NCBI RefSeq assembly: GCF_014640815.1
Contig: NZ_BMHM01000002.1
Span: 558,001-622,000, forward strand
Source of the DNA: Vreelandella lutescens
GTDB lineage: Bacteria > Pseudomonadota > Gammaproteobacteria > Pseudomonadales > Halomonadaceae
DNA length: 64,000 bases
Reading direction: 5' to 3'
Shown here piece by piece: positions 1 through 10,392 of the stretch. The notes under the pieces are model-generated. The model saw only the letters and a program-made list of their open reading frames with translations, was not told the DNA's origin and ran no database searches. A program made the translations under genes and the position numbers. Every line of letters starts with the position of its first letter. The stretch's first letter is position 1.

Positions 1-580
1 CACGCAGAAAGCGCGCTTGATACACCTTGGAGAACCCCTGACCAATCCGATCCGCACAGTGGTCCAAACGAAACGGCACTGAGACGGCCACCGCCGCACG
101 CAAAGGGCACTGGCTGCCCGTCTCACCTAAATACTTTAAGAGTACGTTGCCACCGAGTGAGTAACCCACGGCCACCAGCGGCTTACCGGGATAGCGCGCC
201 ACCAGTTGCGTCACAATATCGGCCAAGTCTTCACTGGCGCCGGAGTGATAACCTCGGGCACGGTGGTTAGGCTCACCGGAACACCCCCGCCAATTCACCG
301 CCACACTCTGCCAACCCTGCGCGGCCAGCGCCTTTTGCTGGCCCAAAATATACAGCGATGACGAGCTACCCGTTAAACCATGAAGCAGAATGGCGCAGCG
401 GGTCTGTTCGCCTTGCGGGCCGTACCAATCCAGATCAATAAAATCGCCATCTTGCAGCGTCAAGCGCTCGCGTTGGCGCTGCAGCCTGGGTTTAGCGCGG
501 AATAACGGGCTGTAAAGGGTCTGCAAATGCCCGCCGGGCAGCCAGCGCGTGGGGCGAAAGAGGGAGTGAAGCGAACTCAT
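1..580 (-). CDS. yheT: YheT-family alpha/beta hydrolase (5' part, runs off the window)
   Basis: Only the first 193 codons are present; the gene continues beyond position 1. The N-terminus has the family hallmark WLPGGHLQT (residues 13-21), followed by an alpha/beta hydrolase core: HGLTGSS near residue 74 for the oxyanion region, and the nucleophile elbow GYSLGGN near residue 145, with Ser as catalytic nucleophile. YheT-type proteins are cytoplasmic putative esterases whose substrates are unknown. The ATG at 578-580 begins immediately before MSSLHSLFRPTRW. The catalytic Asp and His lie outside the window, so the active site cannot be checked. Confidence 0.85.
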   Translation of the reverse strand, partial: MSSLHSLFRPTRWLPGGHLQTLYSPLFRAKPRLQRQRERLTLQDGDFIDLDWYGPQGEQTRCAILLHGLTGSSSSLYILGQQKALAAQGWQSVAVNWRGCSGEPNHRARGYHSGASEDLADIVTQLVARYPGKPLVAVGYSLGGNVLLKYLGETGSQCPLRAAVAVSVPFRLDHCADRIGQGFSKVYQARFLR

Positions 581-682
581 ACCATTGCGTACCCGCTAAG
601 AAAACCGCTGGATAGCTTAGCAAACTTTTAACAAAACGCAGTGGCCGCGCCGAATGGCTTTCTCGTTACGCCTCAATTCCCG

Positions 683-865
683 CTACTCTTGGACATCCAC
701 CTTGCGCAGGTCATCAATGCCCACTCCCTCGGGCAAGTCCTCCGGTTGGGCAGGCAGCCACACTGGGGAAAGGTCGCTATCTTCACGGCCGTTTTTATGG
801 GTATGCCCAGGAATGCGATACACCACTCGCTCGTGCTTGTGATCCCACGCGTAAATTCTATCCAT
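683..865 (-). CDS. Small conserved-type protein, 60 residues, unknown function
   Basis: A 60-residue ORF starts at the ATG at 863-865, preceded by a good AGGAG ribosome-binding site (about 870-875). The protein is hydrophilic and acidic at its C-terminus, with no signal peptide or membrane segment. It begins MDRIYAWDHKHERVVYRIPG and has a segment WLPAQPEDLPEGVGIDDLRK. I do not recognise a family. It is not YheU, the usual small neighbour of yheT in enterobacteria. The real Shine-Dalgarno and lack of a longer overlapping gene support it as coding; its function is unknown. Confidence 0.6.
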   Translation of the reverse strand: MDRIYAWDHKHERVVYRIPGHTHKNGREDSDLSPVWLPAQPEDLPEGVGIDDLRKVDVQE

Positions 866-1066
866 GTTTTCTCCTTGGTTTGCACTTCGTGATGAGCACT
901 GTTCGCCTTGAGTCTAGACCAACGGGACTAGACCAACATTGCGCCACAAGCCGCCCTAACCCATAGCTATCCAGCAAACAAAAACTGCAAAAGATGCGTA
1001 CAAGTTACCGCCCTTTTGGTGAGCACTTTGCTATAGTGACGACGATTAGTCACCCAGGAGACGCGC

Positions 1067-1728
<662 letters not shown>

Positions 1729-1729
<1 letters not shown>

Positions 1730-4206
1730 TGATGAAGCGCGTCCTCATCACGCTCTTTAGCCACTACAAGCGCCACCCTGGGCAGCTGGCGATGCTGCTG
1801 GTGGGGCTATGGGTCGCCAGCGCCCTGTGGAGCAGCGTGCAAGCCATTAACGCCACGGCGAAAGAGAGCTACGCCCGAGCTAATGCACTGTTCAGCGCCG
1901 ACACCGACCAGCTAGACCGCCTAGACAACGCGCCACTCAGCGTGGACGACTACATCGCGCTGCGGCGAGCGGGGCTTCCGGTTTCGCCGATGCTGGAAGC
2001 GAGGCTCACCCATGAAGACCAACCGCTAACGCTATTAGGCATTGACCCCTTTACGCTGCCTTCAGGCGAGGGCAGCGGCTCACTCACTGAATTCATCACA
2101 TCCCCTTGGCAAACTCAGCTCGCCCCCGACACTCTGCCCACTCTAGGGCTGACTCGCGAAGATGCCCCAGGCGCAACGCCGCTACTGAGTGGGCAACCGC
2201 TACCGCCTCTGCAACTGCGTAACGACCTGCCGCCAGACACGCTAGTGATGGATATCGGCGCGCTCTCCGCACTCTACGGTGAACAGGCCACACTCAGTTT
2301 GGTGAGCGCACCAGATGCCATTGAACAGCCGCCCAGCGGCTACCGAATCACCCGAGCGGCCAGCATTGCCTCTCCTGAACAGCTTACCGACAGCTTCCAC
2401 CTCAATTTAACCGCGCTGGCGTTTCTTTCCCTGGTGGTGGGGCTATTTATTGTGCAGGCCGCGCTAGGCTTAGCCATGGAGCAGCGGCTAACGACGCTGC
2501 GCACTCTTCGTGCCCTGGGCGTACCCGCAGCCACCATTACCCTCGCTATATTAATTGAGCTACTGGTATTGGGTGGCATAGGCGCAGCCGCCGGGCTACT
2601 TAGCGGGCTGTGGCTTGCCGGAAACCTGCTGCCAGATGTCGCCAGTACGCTGACATCGCTCTACCGAGCAGATGTTCAACAGTCACTCGCCCTGCCTTGG
2701 CATTACTGGCTGGGGAGCATTGCGATCACGCTGGGCGGCCTACTGCTGGCCGGTAGCGGTACGCTGTGGCGAGCGGCAAGACTTAACGTGCTCGCCCTTG
2801 GGCACGCCTATGCTTGGCGCAGCGGCTACCAGCGCCAGCTAAAGCGCATGCTGATAGCGGGCGGCTTAGCGGCACTGCTTACCCTTGGGCTGGCCTTCTG
2901 GCTGAGCAGGCTGCCTAGCGGCAGCGGCTTAATGCTGAGTTTTGGGCTGGTCGCGGCGCTTCTACTCACCTGTGCGCTCTGCTTGCCGCCGCTACTCAAT
3001 GCAATATTGAACGGCTTACAAGCCGCTGTTCGTCGCGTTGCTCTGCTGCAGTGGGCCGTGGCGGATATGCAGCTACAGCTTCCCCGTTTATCGCTGGCCA
3101 TGATGGCGCTATTGATTTCGCTGGCCACTAACCTGGGGGTAAGCAGCATGGTGGGCGGCTTTCGGCTGACGTTTTTAGACTGGCTGGACCAGCGCTTAAG
3201 CGCACCGCTGTATATCAATGCCGCGCCCTCTACCCTGGCCCCGCTTAACGACTGGCTGCGCGATCAAGAGAGCGTGCTGGAAATTCTGCCTACCGCCAGG
3301 GGAAATACAGATTTACTGGGTATTCGCTCTATTTCAGGCAGTGAACAACCCACGCTAGGCAACATTTCACTGTTTGGCATTCACCCCGTACCGCTACTCA
3401 CTGACCAATGGCCGCTACTAGAAACGCAGCACAGCAGCACCGCCGCGTGGCAGGCGCTCAGCCAAGGCAGCGTGTTCATCAACGAGCAAATGGCGTTCGC
3501 GCAAGGCCTAACCCCCGGCGACACGCTGACACTAGCAACCCGCCAAGGCCGTAGCGATGTCACTATTGCCGCTATTTACCCGGATTACGGCAACCCCCAG
3601 CCGCAAATGGTGATGACCGTCGAGGTATTAACCCGGCGTTTTGAGGGCGAGCTGGCCACCGTAGGCGTTGCCTTGCGGGATGGCGCTGACGAGGCAAGCT
3701 TTCGCCAAGCGCTAATGGAGGAGTTCAACCTTTCCAGTGACGCATTGATCAATCAGCAGGAGGTGAAGCAGCTGGCCACGCAGATCTTTGAGCGCACCTT
3801 CAGCATTACCCGCGCTTTGAATGGCCTTACCCTCGGCGTGGCCGCCTTAGCATTGCTCGCTACGCTGTTGGCCCAAGCGCATCAGCGCCAGCGCCAACTG
3901 GCCGCCTTATGGGCGCTGGGCGTGCCACGGCGAACGCTAGTCACTCTACCGTTGATGCAGCTAGGTGGCCTTGCCCTACTCACAGGCCTGTTTGCGCTGC
4001 CACTCGGTATCGCGATTACCTGGCTGCTGGTAGCGGTCATCAACGTAGCGGCTTTTGGCTGGCGGCTACCGCTGCAGCTGTTCCCAAGTGAAATAGTCAT
4101 GATGCTGTTCACGGCACTCGCGGTGGCGCTACTGGCCGCCGCGCTGCCCTGCTGGAAACTATGGCGCAGCTCGCCTCGCGCACTGCTGAACGAGGGGGAT
4201 GCATGA
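1729..4206 (+). CDS. FtsX-type ABC transporter permease (MacB/LolC-like, 825 residues)
   Basis: A large inner-membrane permease. It has an N-terminal transmembrane helix (about residues 20-40), a periplasmic domain, a first FtsX membrane unit (about 225-350, three helices), two further central helices (about 370-430), another periplasmic domain (about 480-690), and a second FtsX unit (about 695-815) containing the motif LAALWALGVPRRTL. This duplicated layout is usual for the AttFGH-associated permeases. The ATG overlaps the ATPase stop (TGATG), so the two are translationally coupled. The permease and ATPase likely form a complex that drives export or mechanotransmission of a periplasmic or lipid substrate. 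Confidence 0.9.
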
Positions 4207-5378
4207 AATCACGTATGCGACGCGTCTTATTAACAACATGGATGGCAGCGTGGATGGCTGGCGTAAGCGCTGGTCTTGTAGGCTGCAGCAACGAAGACGC
4301 CAACACGCCCACTGAGGGCTTTGCCGGGCTGGGCGCACAGGCAGAAGGCTATGCCCAAGCCAGCGCCGCCGCGCCACTCGCGTTTCCGGAAGACCACGGC
4401 CCCCACCCGGATTACCGTATTGAGTGGTGGTATCTCACCGCTAACTTAGAAGATGAATCTGGCCATCCGCTAGGGCTTCAATGGACGCTATTTCGCCAAG
4501 CGCTAGTGCCCCCGGAAGAGCGACCAGCCTCTACCCCGTGGGCCAGCGACCAAGTATGGATGGCGCATATGGGGCTTTCTCAAGGTGAGACTCACCTTGC
4601 GGCGGAACGCTTTGCCCGCAGCCACAGCGAGCAGCCCCAAGGACAGGCAGGTGTGATAGCGGCTCCATTTCAAGCATGGATAGACGACTGGCTTTTTCAA
4701 AGCCCTGCCACGGCCAACTTTGAGCAATTCACGCTTAGCGCCTACAGCGGTGAAGGCACTGAGCGCTTTGGCTACGAGCTAACGCTTTCAGCAGAAGGCC
4801 CGCTGGTATGGCACGGCGAGAACGGTTTTAACGCCAAAACCGTTGAAGGCCAGGGCTCTCACTACTACAGCCAGCCGTTTTTACGTATTGAAGGCAGCGT
4901 CACGCTCAATGGCCAGCAAAAAGCCGTCACAGGTAATGGCTGGCTAGACCGGGAGTGGAGCAGCCAGCTATTAACGGCAGAACAAACCGGCTGGGATTGG
5001 TTTTCGCTGCATTTGAACGATGGCCGTAAGCTCATGGCGTACCGCTTACGTGGCGGTGGCGAGAACGGCGGTGACTATCTGTTTACCCACTTGTTTGACG
5101 CTGAAGGCACGACTCAACAGATGGGCACTGACCACATCACGCTGACGCCACTCACCACCAGCCGAGTGGCCCAACGCGATATACCCACGACTTGGCAGCT
5201 AACACTGCCCAACGCTGGGCTAGACCTCACCATTGAAGCCCGCGACCCCAACCGCTGGATGCCCACCACCGTGCCCTACTGGGAGGGCGATGTGACGGTG
5301 CGCGACACCGCCACACAGGCAGCACTCGGGGTGGGCTATTTAGAGATGACCGGCTATGAAGATCTCAGCGCTGAGTAG
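4203..5378 (+). CDS. AttH/CrtC-like lipocalin-type lipoprotein
   Basis: A 391-residue lipoprotein with a signal peptide and lipobox LVGC (Cys28 would be lipidated). The mature protein carries AttH/carotenoid 1,2-hydratase-like motifs: FPEDHGPHPDYRIEWWYLT near residue 60 and GNGWLDREWSSQ near 245. The family is a two-domain lipocalin-like fold that binds hydrophobic ligands; catalysis has not been shown for AttH members. I chose the ATG at 4203 rather than 4161, because it has a GAGGGGG site and begins directly with the signal peptide. It overlaps the permease stop by four bases, completing an ATPase-permease-lipoprotein operon. Confidence 0.88.
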   Translation: MKSRMRRVLLTTWMAAWMAGVSAGLVGCSNEDANTPTEGFAGLGAQAEGYAQASAAAPLAFPEDHGPHPDYRIEWWYLTANLEDESGHPLGLQWTLFRQALVPPEERPASTPWASDQVWMAHMGLSQGETHLAAERFARSHSEQPQGQAGVIAAPFQAWIDDWLFQSPATANFEQFTLSAYSGEGTERFGYELTLSAEGPLVWHGENGFNAKTVEGQGSHYYSQPFLRIEGSVTLNGQQKAVTGNGWLDREWSSQLLTAEQTGWDWFSLHLNDGRKLMAYRLRGGGENGGDYLFTHLFDAEGTTQQMGTDHITLTPLTTSRVAQRDIPTTWQLTLPNAGLDLTIEARDPNRWMPTTVPYWEGDVTVRDTATQAALGVGYLEMTGYEDLSAE

Positions 5379-5386
5379 CTCGCCCC

Positions 5387-7750
5387 TCAAACGGCAACCA
5401 ACTGCCAGCCTTCTGGCGAGTAGCGCTCTAGGCCTTTATCCCCCATCCGGGTGAGCCACAGCCAGCGGTGGTTGATTAAATCCGCCACCACCGGCTGGCG
5501 CTCAATAATCGCTTCGATGCGCTCTCTGGGCGCGTCGATTACCACGGTTAAACGCAGCGGCTCGTGATGAAGCTTCTCGCCATCGCGCAGCGACTGCTCC
5601 GGCAAGCCAATGCGCAGTTGGGGCGAATTCCCCTCAATAACACCCACATGGCCACCCACCACCGAGTGCAGCAGCTTATTGCCCGCGCCGTACAGCCCAG
5701 GCACCACGGTAGACGCGTAGTACTGCAGGTTGATCCAACTGGCCACCAGCATCGGTGCCATCATCAGCCCTTCTAACACCTTGCCTTCCGAATCTTGCTC
5801 TGGGTGGTAGTCGTGCAAGAACGCGCGCCCTTCGAGCGCTTTCCCTTGGGTACGGGCCCGTGGCGCTAAAATAAGCGCGGCATTATTTACCAGCCCCCAC
5901 TCAGGCCGTGGTTGCGACCAGTCGGCACCGCGCATAGCGAAGGTTTTCAGACGCTCAATAGGGTCGGCGTCATCCACCCCCAGGTCAGGTGCCCGCTCAA
6001 GACGAGTAGCCTCACCCGCCACGTGTACACCGCTTTCAAATGCGGCCAACGCATCTTCTAACGCTTTGGGCATCTGCTCATCCCGGTAGACATGCACGCG
6101 GTCGGTAAGCGTGCAGTGGGTGGCGGCCAATACATAAAAAGGGCTAGGCAACGAGATACCCGCGTGTTGTACGGCCTGCTGTACGTCTGGGTCGTTCAAC
6201 AGCGCAGCGGCCACTCGCGCATTCATGCCGCCGCCCTGCCCGCCACAGGCACCGCAGGTAAGCCCGGCATGATGTGGGTTATTTTCGCTTTGGGAGTCGT
6301 GGCCCACCAGCACTAGCAGCGGTGCCGTGGGGGTTCCCAGCAGCGTTAGCAGGTTTTTCGCCAGCGCTATTTTTTCATGACGGGCAATTGGCTCGCCGTC
6401 GTAGGTATGGAAAAGCCCGGCGGGGGCTTCGCACTGGGGCACGGTTGCCTGTTTGCGCAGGCTGTCTTTAATCAGCTTCCAGCCCCAGGCAATGCCGGTT
6501 GTTTCCACCAGAGTGAAGGTTGAAAGCGGCGCGTACTTCGCGTGGCGCACGCTTTGGCGCTGGCTCTCTTTTTGATAGCGCTGAACGCCCCGCTGCTGCG
6601 GCTGCAACGAGCCCACCCAATAAGCAGGTTTCAACAACCCCGGCACGCGGGGCTGGGCACGCTCGGGCCCTGTAGCCGCATCGGCCACCGGCATAGCGAA
6701 GAACCCCGCCACCCCTAACGTGGCCACGGTAGGGGTGGCCTGTTCTAAATGGCGACGAAACCGCTCAGAGCGCACGTCGATACAGAACGCAGCCTGCACC
6801 TTAGGGGCGGAGAAGAGCTCGGCACCCGGCGCGGCTAACGTTGTGGCTAGCGCCCGCTGGTAGCCCAGCTCATAGGCGTGCTGCCAGCACCACAGCGCCT
6901 CATGCGCAGAAGCAATGGCGGCATCGGCGGTTTGCCACTGGGCAAACCACTCGCGCTGCTGAATGCTGGTCAGTTGGTTAACCGCTAACCACTCCCACGC
7001 CAGTACCATGGCCGCCAGCTGGGTAATGCCCGCCTCTGCCTGCTGGTGGGCGGTATGCCAACCAATGCCTTGGCACCAGGAAGCCCAGCCGTTAACCCTT
7101 AGCAGCAGCGTGTGGGCCAGCACCTCAAACGCTTCTGGGGTGAGCGCCCAATCTGCGGCTATTTGCTCAACCGCAGCGGCAGGGTCATCTGGCAGAGTTT
7201 GTAGCGCCTGGCGCTGCGCTTTAGGCCAGCGCAGATCGTGCTGTGCCGCCGTTTTCCAGAAGTGATAAAGCGAAGGCACAGAACGGCTTGCCCAGCGCTG
7301 TTGATGGTGATCGAAGTAGCTCGCACAGCTCTCCGCCAGCGGGTCAAACCCATCATGCCCTGCCAGGGAATCCCAGGCGCTGCGTAGCGGCGTTACCGGC
7401 TTTGGCGGTGTTGCCAAGTAGCTTACTAGGCTCTGCTCGCTATAGGCGTAGCCGCCTTGGCGCAGCGCCTGCTGTAGGTCTTGCGGAGTGATCCGGCCCG
7501 ATTCCCAGGCGTTACGATAAAACTCGGCTGGCATGGTCATCGGCTGCCCGGCCCGGCGGCTGAGCGCTTGGCTCACCTGCTCAATGGGCTGATGCCTCTG
7601 GCCCCACCAAGGGTTCACCGCGATCCACTGGTCCAGCGGCCATACCGGGGCAATGGCGTCGGTCGCGCGTTTTAGCGCTTCATGGTACTGCTCTGGCGAC
7701 GGCGCTGATGAATGGCGTGAGGATGTGTCTACGGCAACAGGCTGACTCAT
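5387..7750 (-). CDS. dabA: Inorganic carbon transporter subunit DabA (DUF2309)
   Basis: A 787-residue member of the DabA/UPF0753 family, the beta-carbonic-anhydrase-like subunit of DAB-type bicarbonate/CO2 accumulation systems. The zinc and active-site residues known from Halothiobacillus DabA are visible with the right spacing: Cys323 and Asp325 in FCIDVRSER, and His484 and Cys499 in VGHDSQSENN...LTCGACGG. DabA works peripherally with the proton-channel-like membrane subunit DabB encoded just upstream; their start and stop overlap (ATGA at 7747-7750). I chose the ATG at 7750, which has an AGGAG site, over an upstream GTG. Its 3' end converges on the AttH gene, eight bases away. Confidence 0.93.
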   Translation of the reverse strand: MSQPVAVDTSSRHSSAPSPEQYHEALKRATDAIAPVWPLDQWIAVNPWWGQRHQPIEQVSQALSRRAGQPMTMPAEFYRNAWESGRITPQDLQQALRQGGYAYSEQSLVSYLATPPKPVTPLRSAWDSLAGHDGFDPLAESCASYFDHHQQRWASRSVPSLYHFWKTAAQHDLRWPKAQRQALQTLPDDPAAAVEQIAADWALTPEAFEVLAHTLLLRVNGWASWCQGIGWHTAHQQAEAGITQLAAMVLAWEWLAVNQLTSIQQREWFAQWQTADAAIASAHEALWCWQHAYELGYQRALATTLAAPGAELFSAPKVQAAFCIDVRSERFRRHLEQATPTVATLGVAGFFAMPVADAATGPERAQPRVPGLLKPAYWVGSLQPQQRGVQRYQKESQRQSVRHAKYAPLSTFTLVETTGIAWGWKLIKDSLRKQATVPQCEAPAGLFHTYDGEPIARHEKIALAKNLLTLLGTPTAPLLVLVGHDSQSENNPHHAGLTCGACGGQGGGMNARVAAALLNDPDVQQAVQHAGISLPSPFYVLAATHCTLTDRVHVYRDEQMPKALEDALAAFESGVHVAGEATRLERAPDLGVDDADPIERLKTFAMRGADWSQPRPEWGLVNNAALILAPRARTQGKALEGRAFLHDYHPEQDSEGKVLEGLMMAPMLVASWINLQYYASTVVPGLYGAGNKLLHSVVGGHVGVIEGNSPQLRIGLPEQSLRDGEKLHHEPLRLTVVIDAPRERIEAIIERQPVVADLINHRWLWLTRMGDKGLERYSPEGWQLVAV

Positions 7751-9357
7751 GACCACTCTCCTTTTAAACCAGGGGCAAGCGATGAAGGACGCGACCAGGC
7801 ACGAATAGGGGCCACCGCATCCACCCCACGCTGAAACGGCAGTGCCAGGTAAAGCCCCTGGCTAAAGTGAACGCGCCAGCGGGCTACCCAGGCAGCCTGA
7901 GGAAACAGCGTCACGGCCCCTGCGGCCAGCACTAAGCTTGCCAGCATCAGTGCCCCTAAAAGGCCTGCCGTGAGTGTTAAGGGCGTGTAGGCGCTGGGCA
8001 GCGCCGGTGCCAACACGCTATGTAGCAAGGCATACAGCGGCACCAAGGCAAGCGCCATTCCTACCAACGCCCAACGCTTGGGTTTGGCCGTGCCCACCGG
8101 CATACCCAACAGCGTGCTGCCCACCGCCAAGCTAAGCAGTGCACCCAGCAGTGGATTATGGCTAACCAGAGATGGCCACATCATCAGTACCATCGCCGCG
8201 ACGGCGGCCGCAGGCAGCGCAAGAGAAAGACGCTGACGCAGCGGCGCAAGCGGCAAGCGCTCACAGCGCGAGGCCCGCACGGTACGGCCAGACGCCAAGA
8301 AGGAGTGAGCTTTGTAAAGTGAGTGCGCCAGCAGGTGGGCCAGCGCCAAGGTGTACGCACCTACGCCAATTTCAAACAGCATAAAGCCCATTTGCGCGCA
8401 GGTAGACCACGCCAGAGCATGCTTGACGGAGGTTTGGGTCAGCATCGTCATCACCGCGACCAGCGCGGTAAAACCACCCACCGCAATCAGCAGGTAGTGG
8501 CCCAGCGTTAGGCCCTCAAACACCGGGAACAGGCGCAGCCACACAAAGCCCCCCAGGTTAATCACCCCCGCATGCAGCAGCGCGGAAACTGGCGTGGGGG
8601 CTTCCATGACTTTGATCAACCAGCCATGCATTGGCACCTGGGCGCATTTGCACAGCGCCGCGATGGCCAACGCCACCGAGGCGGCCTCCACCTGCCAGCC
8701 GCCAGAAGCAGTCTCGGCGGCCGCAAACAGCTCAGGTAGTTGAAAGGTACCGAAACGTGCGTAGAGAAGCGCGACCGCCGCGATTAGCGCGGCATCGCCT
8801 AAGCGGCTTACCACAAATTTTTGCCATGCCGCCCGCTGGGCTTCAACACGCTCTGGGTAGAGCGTTAGCAAGTGGTGCAGCGCCACACTCACGCCCACCC
8901 AAGCAATCAGCATCACGACCAAGTGATGGGTAAAGACCAGCAGCATCACGCTCGCTAGCACCACCAAGCACCAGGGCAAAAACCGACGCTCGCCACGGTC
9001 GCCCTTTAGGTAGTTCTCTGCAAAACGCAGCAGCACCGTGCCTAACAAGCTGATGAGTAGCGCCATCCACACGGCCAAACCATCTGGATACAAGCCCAGC
9101 GGCTGCGCAGCTTCGGGCAGGCCGGTAGGTACACCCAGCGCATCCAGCACCAGCAGCCCGCCCACCGCTAGGCTTGCGACCAGCGCGCTTGCCGTTAACC
9201 AGCGGCCTATTTTCCAAGCGCGCTGGAGCGATGCGGGCGTGCTGGCCCGTGCGCTAACGCCCGCCATCACTAACAGCGAAACCGGGACCAGTAACCACAG
9301 CGCCAGTAGTGATAGCACCGATATGGATAGCACCGTTATGTCGACGAAATTTGGCAT
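7747..9357 (-). CDS. dabB: DabB, NuoL/MrpA-like membrane subunit of the DAB inorganic-carbon uptake system
   Basis: A 536-residue polytopic protein of the proton-conducting membrane transporter family (NuoL/NdhF, PF00361 type). The conserved core is visible as KCAQVPMHGWLIKVMEAPTP and VSALLHAGVINLGGF (about residues 235-275), then KHALAWSTCAQMGFM. In DAB systems this subunit is thought to couple cation influx to CO2 hydration by DabA, driving one-way bicarbonate accumulation. That this is DabB and not a stray NADH dehydrogenase subunit follows from the overlap with dabA. A GGGGGAAAGG ribosome-binding stretch precedes the ATG. Expression is probably controlled by the divergent LysR-type gene. 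Confidence 0.92.
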   Translation of the reverse strand: MPNFVDITVLSISVLSLLALWLLVPVSLLVMAGVSARASTPASLQRAWKIGRWLTASALVASLAVGGLLVLDALGVPTGLPEAAQPLGLYPDGLAVWMALLISLLGTVLLRFAENYLKGDRGERRFLPWCLVVLASVMLLVFTHHLVVMLIAWVGVSVALHHLLTLYPERVEAQRAAWQKFVVSRLGDAALIAAVALLYARFGTFQLPELFAAAETASGGWQVEAASVALAIAALCKCAQVPMHGWLIKVMEAPTPVSALLHAGVINLGGFVWLRLFPVFEGLTLGHYLLIAVGGFTALVAVMTMLTQTSVKHALAWSTCAQMGFMLFEIGVGAYTLALAHLLAHSLYKAHSFLASGRTVRASRCERLPLAPLRQRLSLALPAAAVAAMVLMMWPSLVSHNPLLGALLSLAVGSTLLGMPVGTAKPKRWALVGMALALVPLYALLHSVLAPALPSAYTPLTLTAGLLGALMLASLVLAAGAVTLFPQAAWVARWRVHFSQGLYLALPFQRGVDAVAPIRAWSRPSSLAPGLKGEWS

Positions 9358-9411
9358 AGCCTTTCCCCCTTAGTCGTATGCCACCGACTATGCCCAGCTC
9401 GTCACCATATA

Positions 9412-9454
9412 AAAAATAGTTTATTTTTGATAAATCGTTCTTTAAAACAGAACG
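9412..9454. promoter_or_regulatory. Two inverted repeats between dabB and the LysR gene (candidate operator)
   Basis: The 130-base divergent intergenic region holds two perfect inverted repeats: AAAAATA-gtt-TATTTTT at 9412-9428, and CGTTCT-N7-AGAACG at 9436-9454. The second has the size and dyad of a LysR-family binding site. Their position between the two divergent starts fits regulation of dabBA and autoregulation. Binding is inferred, not shown. Confidence 0.5.
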
Positions 9455-9487
9455 AACAGCCAACACGCAGCCTGAGACCCCTCTGCC

Positions 9488-10375
9488 ATGAAGCTCAACT
9501 ACCATCATCTTTACTATTTTTGGCAAGTGGCGAAATCGGGCCACCTGACGCGCACGGCCGAAGCGCTGCACGTATCACAGTCGTCGCTTTCCCAGCAAAT
9601 TCGCCAGTTAGAGGAGCGCCTGGGCCAAGCGCTGTTTATTCGCGAAGGGCGGCAGCTGCATCTTTCCGAAGCGGGCAGGCTGGCGTTTGATTACGCGGAA
9701 ACCATCTTCACCCAAGGCGAAGAGCTGAGCGCGCTGTTTGCTGAAGGCGGTCACGCCCACCGCGAAGTGGTGCGCGTCGGGGCAGTGGCCACGCTATCGC
9801 GCAACTTTCAGGAAGGGTTTGTACGGCCGCTGCTGGGCCGAGACGACCTGGATTTGATACTGCAAAGCGGTGGCATGGATGACCTGCTAAGGCGACTTTC
9901 GGCCCACAAGCTAGACGTGGTGCTCTCTAACCAGCCCGTACGCGGTGATAGCGAACACCCCTGGCGCTCCCAGCGGTTAGCGCGCCAGCCGGTAAGTTTA
10001 ATTGCAGCGCCCCACCTCTCGCCGCCCCCCGCTTTTCCCAAAGGCTTAAGCGGCCACGCGTTTATTCTGCCCGGGGTTGAAAACGCCACGCGCCACGCCT
10101 TTGACCAGCTGTGCAGCCACTACCGGCTAACGCCCAAAATTGCCGCCGAGGTAGACGATATGGCGATGATGCGTCTACTAGCGCGGGACACTCAGCACAT
10201 TGCCGTTATGCCCCCCGTCGTTGTGCGCGACGAGCTGCACAACGGCACGCTAAAAGATTACGGCGCGCTGCCAGGCGTATGGGAGGAGTTCTACGCCATT
10301 ACCATTCAGCGCCGCTTTGAATCCCCCAGCCTAAAAGCGCTGCTCACGCGCTCGGGCGAATCGCTGCTGGATTAG
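9488..10375 (+). CDS. LysR-family transcriptional regulator (NhaR/CbbR-like), divergent from dabBA
   Basis: A 295-residue LysR-type regulator. The N-terminal winged helix (residues 1-60) contains HLTRTAEALHVSQSSLSQQI with the recognition helix SQSSLSQQIRQLEERLG; the C-terminal part (about 90-290) is the usual co-inducer-binding domain. The opening MKLNYHHLYYFWQVAKSG resembles NhaR-type members, which sense cations, and regulators found next to DAB systems. Its divergent position suggests it controls dabBA in response to inorganic carbon or ion status; the inducer cannot be told from sequence. Confidence 0.9.
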   Translation: MKLNYHHLYYFWQVAKSGHLTRTAEALHVSQSSLSQQIRQLEERLGQALFIREGRQLHLSEAGRLAFDYAETIFTQGEELSALFAEGGHAHREVVRVGAVATLSRNFQEGFVRPLLGRDDLDLILQSGGMDDLLRRLSAHKLDVVLSNQPVRGDSEHPWRSQRLARQPVSLIAAPHLSPPPAFPKGLSGHAFILPGVENATRHAFDQLCSHYRLTPKIAAEVDDMAMMRLLARDTQHIAVMPPVVVRDELHNGTLKDYGALPGVWEEFYAITIQRRFESPSLKALLTRSGESLLD

Positions 10376-10392
10376 CGCTTGGCACCAGCGGC

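Noticed and set aside
9412..9428. AT-rich dyad taken as a terminator of dabB or the LysR gene
   Set aside because: It lies between divergent starts, where no transcript ends; an operator or promoter role is more likely.
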